Source: Ancylostoma caninum
Lineage: Eukaryota; Nematoda; Chromadorea; Rhabditida; Ancylostomatidae
Assembly: GCA_037903475.1 (NCBI GenBank)
Contig: JBAJFG010000080.1
Coordinates: forward strand, 1,364,001 to 1,428,000
Length of the DNA: 64,000 bases
Direction: 5' to 3'
Shown: one piece after another, positions 60,170-64,000 of the stretch
How positions within the stretch are numbered: the first letter of the stretch is position 1
Layout: every line of letters begins with the position of its first letter
Translations under genes and position numbers: made by a program
The notes under the pieces: model-generated
What the model was told of the DNA's origin: nothing
The model's database searches: none
The model's input: only the letters and a program-made list of their open reading frames with translations

Positions 60170-63100
60170 TTCTCGCCGTCCTGCTGCTACCTGCCGTGGC
60201 AGCACTTTGTCCCGACACCGCCACCTGCATCAGTCGCGTGAAGGAGATCGTTGCTGCACCGAGAAAGTGAGTTTGTTTGATGGATTGCAGAGCCGCTTAG
60301 TTTGAAAAATTTCATGAGCTTTGACATTTTTTCCGGCACCGGAAAGAGCGTGGTGGGGAAAATATGAGTGCTCGTCACGCAGCATCTTTTCTTGTGACGA
60401 TTCCATAACTAGCAGTGATGAATATGTATATATGTGATAGTCATCTCTGTGATATATTCTATCGAAGATTCCTCCAATCGCACTGGGAATTTGCCCATGG
60501 TAGAACAAATTATCCAACATTTTCTATGCTACAGAGGTTCTAGTAGTATAGGTAAAGTGGTACCCTCTAGTGTTCAAAAGGAAATGCATACGTAGTAGCC
60601 GCACCTGGTATGTGATGCAGAAGTATTCAAAAAATTGCGGTTCAATTTTGTGAGTGGAGTAGAAATTCCTTATATTATATTAGGTTGTAGGGAAAGTTCT
60701 CGCGGTTTTCAAAGCTGTGCATTTTTATAACCTCATGCTGCTGTGAAAAATTCATTTATTGGGTCATTGAGTTGTTTCAACTATACCCATATGTACTGCT
60801 GCGGTAAGAAGGGGAAACCGTTCTGGATATGCATGCTTAGTTAGGAACCCATTCATTTCTTCTCGGCTTTCAACCCATTGCTGCTCCGGACCTCCACAAT
60901 GGTTTTCTCTAAGCAAAGTCACGGATCAGAAGACTTTAACTAAATTTTTGTAAAGCACAGATTCAGTGTTCATGTTTCTAGTTAATGCTTGAATAAACCA
61001 TTTTTCAGATTCTGGTTCGGAGAGCAGCGACGCTCGTTGTGCCAAGGTCGGAACGCAGATCCAGTGGAATGTTTTGGACCCGATCATCTCAGTGCCTTTC
61101 ATTCAGTGGGAAGTCGTCTGTTCCGGGTACGAACCTATCATGCTGCCTACCTGAGGAATCTGCGGATCTTCCCCAGGGTCTCGTTCCGAGCTCATTCAGG
61201 TGACCGAGAAATGGACTCTTTCCACCTTCTGAATAAATATTTAGACAACGACTGAATGATGAAAATTACAGGGGAATATCGGGCATGCGACCACGAGTTC
61301 CGCGCAGGTAACGGCAGCACACAGGTGATCGAGGCCGACCCCGACATGATCCCTGTGGCTCCGTACTCCATCAGGTCGAAGCCAGAGATCACCTGGCATG
61401 GGCTGCAGTATGACGAGGAATTCACCATTGCTATAATCGACGTCGGTTTCGGCTCGCTCAACTACTTAGTCACAGGATTCCCGCAGAATCCAAAGGTGAG
61501 CTGGTGCTGCTCCAATTTCAGCGATTAAAAAGGAAGTGTTGGTTCCAGGTGCTGCACGAATACGAGCCGTCGGAGAATTTCCGACCCGAGGCGAACCCGA
61601 TGGTGGTGGCAGTGTTCCGCAAGTCAAAGCCCACGCTGAAGTTCGGTCGCGCCAAAGATTTCGACATCTCCAAGTTCATGTTGGAGAACGAGTTCGCTGA
61701 CGGTTGGTCCTCCATGTTATACTTTGTCCCCTAGAACTTCCATTCCAGCGGCGGGATTCATAAAAGTCCCCATGATGGCTGTAAGCTTTCCATTCATCTG
61801 GAGTAGACAGTTCCCCGGGGAAAATGTGGTTGGTCTAGGCTACTCTTTCCATTACTGGTCCCTCTTACTGAAACGAGACCCTCAGAAAGCACACCTGCTT
61901 TTGCCCAGAGAACTCATCCAACTGGGAAGGGCGAGCAGACCACAATGCTTCCGGGAACCTTCACAAATGTCGCTCTAGGAGCTCTGTTCCTAGTAATTGA
62001 TTTTGCTGCATGGGTCGTGCGGTGCGACGGACCAGATAAGTGGTCTTCTATGGTGGAAGGGTGATTGACGGGCACTGTACATATGAATAATAAGAAAAAG
62101 CAATTTGATTTTGCTGTTTTTTTTCTATTTTGCTTCTAAATTACTGCGAAATTTAATCCCGCTCTAGGAGCTCTGTTCCTAGTAATTGTGCAATTTGATT
62201 TTGCTGTTTTTTTTCTATTTTGCTTCTAAATTACTGCGAAATTTAGAAGTCTTCCAATTAATTACCCATCGACTGTTGTAGCTGCGTTTTGTACACCTAT
62301 TAGAGAATTCGTTGGTCGGGACCCACTCGCACGCGCCGCTTGCTGCTTGCGCGTTCGCGTATTCCATTGATTTCATTGTTCTCACTCTCGATCAATCCTG
62401 GAGAGCGGCATTTGCTAGCGATTATCCGCATCAGGGGATTATCCCATATACAGTGCAGGTAAATTATTCTTGCATCAGAGAATACCGCACATCTGCTGTG
62501 CCGCGCCGCATCACCCATGCGACGCGGCAGAGCCGCTGACCTATTGATTTCTTGCCTCTATTGATTTTTGGCTTGTGTATTTGTATGATTGCGAATCATG
62601 TGCAAACAGAATATCATGCAAACAAATAAGCAAAAACATAGGGTTGATATCAATAGCGGTAATGCCAGCGCATAGCGGCTCTGCCGCGCTGCATGGGTCG
62701 TGCGGTGCGACGGACCAGATAAGTGGTCTTCTATGGTGGAAGGGTGATTGACGGGCACTGTACATATGAATAATAAGATCTCAGGATAGCTCAATTGGAC
62801 CAAGTTAGAACCCTATTTTACTTTATTTCCCCAACCTGATCCTGTGTTTTTTAAATAAAATTTTACAATATCCTCAAATTCCAAAATTTCTCAGGACAGA
62901 ATGGTACGCTTTACTGGATATTTGTGCATACTGTGGTAAATCTGGCTCACAAAGCGTTTCTGGAGCCAAATTTTCACCCTACGCTGGTTTTCATAGATAC
63001 CGACGGATAACTGATCCTCCGAGCCTTTTCAGATCTGATCGGACTGGCGCTGATCATCGTTGGTAGCGATGCGTTCGCTATAGAACGACAGCGATTGCGA

Positions 63101-63527
63101 GGCACTGTGGACAACTGTCACAGCCTGCTCAGGAGCAGTAAGTTCACTCTTACATTCTCTTCTCAGAAGTATACCAAACCGCATTTCTAGAACTACGTCG
63201 TCACCCACCTGCCTCTTCACTTAGCCTGCTTCCTCTGGATGAGCTGAATTCCTGGCTGACTGTTTCGGTTGAGCAGCCGGAGTTAGATGTCAACGTGTGC
63301 TGCCAGCAAGTGCGACAGAAGTCAGCGAGCACCACCCTTCATTGCTTGAGAGGTTTCCAAGAGTGATAGTCCATGCTTCAGGGCCACGACTATCTACTTC
63401 GACCCGCTTGGTGCTCTCACGGTATCCGCACTTTCGGTGCTCAATCCGCCTGCGGTGAACTCTGCTCGCATACCTATTCAGGGTCCTTCCTATATGAATT
63501 ATCACAGACAGGCTAGAACCCACATAG
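60166..63527 (+). CDS. Secreted PEBP-like domain protein (3' end beyond window)
   Basis: Seven exons join in one frame: 60166-60266, 61009-61199, 61272-61495, 61549-61702, 63033-63137, 63191-63320 and 63382-63527. They give 350 complete codons, and the last donor (GTAAGT) shows that the gene continues to the right. Residues 1-13 are a signal peptide (AVLLLPAVAA), so the protein should enter the secretory pathway. Residues about 117-260 resemble a phosphatidylethanolamine-binding-protein core: EADPDMIPVAP, EITWHGLQYDEEFTIAI, LHEYEPSENFRPEANPMVV and FMLENEFADDLIGLA. The usual DPDxP signature is replaced by DVGFG, and the ligand-site His-rich strand is absent. A sequon (N111-G-S) is present. The C-terminal part (CCQQVRQKATTIYFDPLGAL) has no domain known to me. 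An alternative in-frame ATG at 60,043 would bury the signal peptide and is less likely. Role unknown. Confidence 0.75.
60267..61008. other. Intron 1 of PEBP-like gene
   Basis: This 742-bp intron carries a mariner-like end at about 60,680. Nothing else is recognised. Confidence 0.6.
60680..60720 (+). repeat. Possible mariner terminal fragment
   Basis: TTAGGTTGTAGGGAAAGTTC follows a TATA-rich stretch and resembles the start of mariner inverted repeats, as at 30,819. No matching opposite end or transposase block was found inside the intron, so it is a fragment at best. Confidence 0.35.
61971..62245 (+). repeat. Interleaved duplicated blocks (29 bp and 55 bp)
   Basis: CGCTCTAGGAGCTCTGTTCC (29 bp in full) occurs at 61,971-61,999 and 62,160-62,188. 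CAATTTGATTTTGCTG (55 bp in full) occurs at 62,101-62,155 and 62,191-62,245. Both pairs are identical. The order of blocks differs between the two occurrences: the 90-bp block sits between them once and is missing the second time. Confidence 0.95.
62005..62777 (+). repeat. Identical 90-bp direct repeats bounding intron-4 insert
   Basis: Copies 62,005-62,094 and 62,688-62,777 are identical over 90 bp (GCTGCATGGGTCGTGCGGTG to GAATAATAAG). The 593 bp between them hold the fold-back and a duplicated T-rich block. Identity indicates a recent event or gene conversion. Confidence 0.95.
62513..62698. repeat. Fold-back with 25-bp GC-rich arms
   Basis: Arms 62,513-62,537 (ACCCATGCGACGCGGCAGAG) and 62,674-62,698 pair with two mismatches around a 136-bp AT-rich core. 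The right arm overlaps the start of the second 90-bp copy. Confidence 0.85.
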
Positions 63528-64000
63528 GTAAGTTCGTTTTTTTTTTACTTTTTTTTTTACTTTTCGGCTAGAGGCCAGAATGCATCGTTGGAAGGATGTG
63601 TAATTTCATACCGGTGGGTATGATTAATAGGTAGCAGCTTAGTATAGAGAACGTCATACGGCAAACATGTTGATAGGTGCTTTTGGGTACGTTGGCACGT
63701 CTGCCATGGGTAATCTTAACATGCTTGCCCTGAAAATTGAGGGATAAACGGAGCAAGGCTACTAGTTCATGACTGGCCCTTTTGATCCTTCTCATGTTGA
63801 ATGAACAGGCTATCAGGTTCACTTTTGAAGGCTCACAAGCTCATATGCATCATCGGAGTGATGGCTTTTATACCCACAGATTATGGTTACCCACAGGTTG
63901 ACGCCTCTACCATGGGAAATCCCACTGATGCATCCGAGCTACGGTGGTGAACCGGTTGATATTAAAGCGGAGGCGGGGGTGAACGAGCCAAACGCAAAAC
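63528..64000. other. Start of intron 7 of PEBP-like gene
   Basis: After the GTAAGT donor no acceptor followed by a frame continuing the protein was identified before the window ends. The intron therefore probably extends past the edge. Confidence 0.5.

Larger units (their letters stand above)
61703..63032. other. Intron 4 of PEBP-like gene with scrambled duplications
   Basis: This 1,330-bp intron contains three duplicated blocks and one fold-back between 61,971 and 62,777 (described separately). The other introns of the gene are 53-72 bp, apart from intron 1. Confidence 0.8.

Noticed and set aside
63191..63358. Downstream donor candidate near 63,357 for exon 6 of the PEBP-like gene
   Set aside because: It leaves the wrong phase for exon 7. 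The donor at 63,320/63,321 (AA|GTCAGC) keeps one frame into the next exon.
1..64000. CRISPR arrays, rRNA, tRNA or spliced-leader RNA genes
   Set aside because: No spaced direct-repeat array, no conserved rRNA block, no B-box with a matching cloverleaf and no nematode SL1 sequence was seen by eye. A covariance-model scan could still find something.

Overview
The window looks like nuclear DNA of a nematode, most likely a clade V strongylid (hookworm-like). The organism is inferred from gene architecture and repeat style; no database search was possible. Coding exons are short (about 40-230 bp), follow GT-AG rules, and are often separated by 50-75 bp introns mixed with a few very long ones. The rest is AT-rich DNA full of small fold-back elements, decayed mariner copies and tandem repeats. 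No bacterial genes, CRISPR arrays, rRNA, tRNA or spliced-leader RNA genes were seen.

Two protein-coding genes are well supported, both on the + strand. The first (2,509-29,864) is a complete 22-exon gene for a GRAF-family Rho GTPase-activating protein with BAR, PH, RhoGAP and SH3 domains. Joining the 22 exons gives one unbroken 843-codon frame, with every intron phase agreeing. Its introns, above all the 10.4-kb intron 12, hold a 1.27-kb mariner with near-perfect ends, several MITE-like fold-backs and an unexplained coding-like remnant. A GC-rich block inside intron 20 carries an ORF whose splice phase fits the SH3 exon, so a second promoter giving an SH3-only isoform is possible. The polyadenylation signal is at about 30,413.

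The second gene begins at 60,166 and runs off the right edge. Seven exons (350 complete codons) encode a protein with a signal peptide and a PEBP-like (phosphatidylethanolamine-binding-protein) core in which the usual DPDxP ligand signature is replaced. A short upstream ORF overlaps its start codon.

The 30 kb between the genes (30,440-59,880) has no convincing host gene. It holds a decayed mariner end, a mariner-type element interrupted by a fold-back, three fold-backs side by side near 36 kb, a LINE reverse-transcriptase remnant (39,965-40,690, - strand), and a perfect 55-bp inverted repeat (42,703-42,814). It also holds a 3.3-kb minisatellite of two related unit types (44,688-47,990) and an uninterrupted ATTC microsatellite of about 92 copies (58,541-58,909). 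Several GC-rich blocks there (43.6-44.0, 51.2-51.6 and 54.5-55.2 kb) could be regulatory or hold exons that I cannot recognise.

No undescribed multi-gene system is evident. The observations most worth checking are the perfect palindrome, the two-family minisatellite, the possible internal promoter of the GRAF gene, the altered PEBP core with its overlapping uORF, and the scrambled duplications in intron 4 of the PEBP-like gene.
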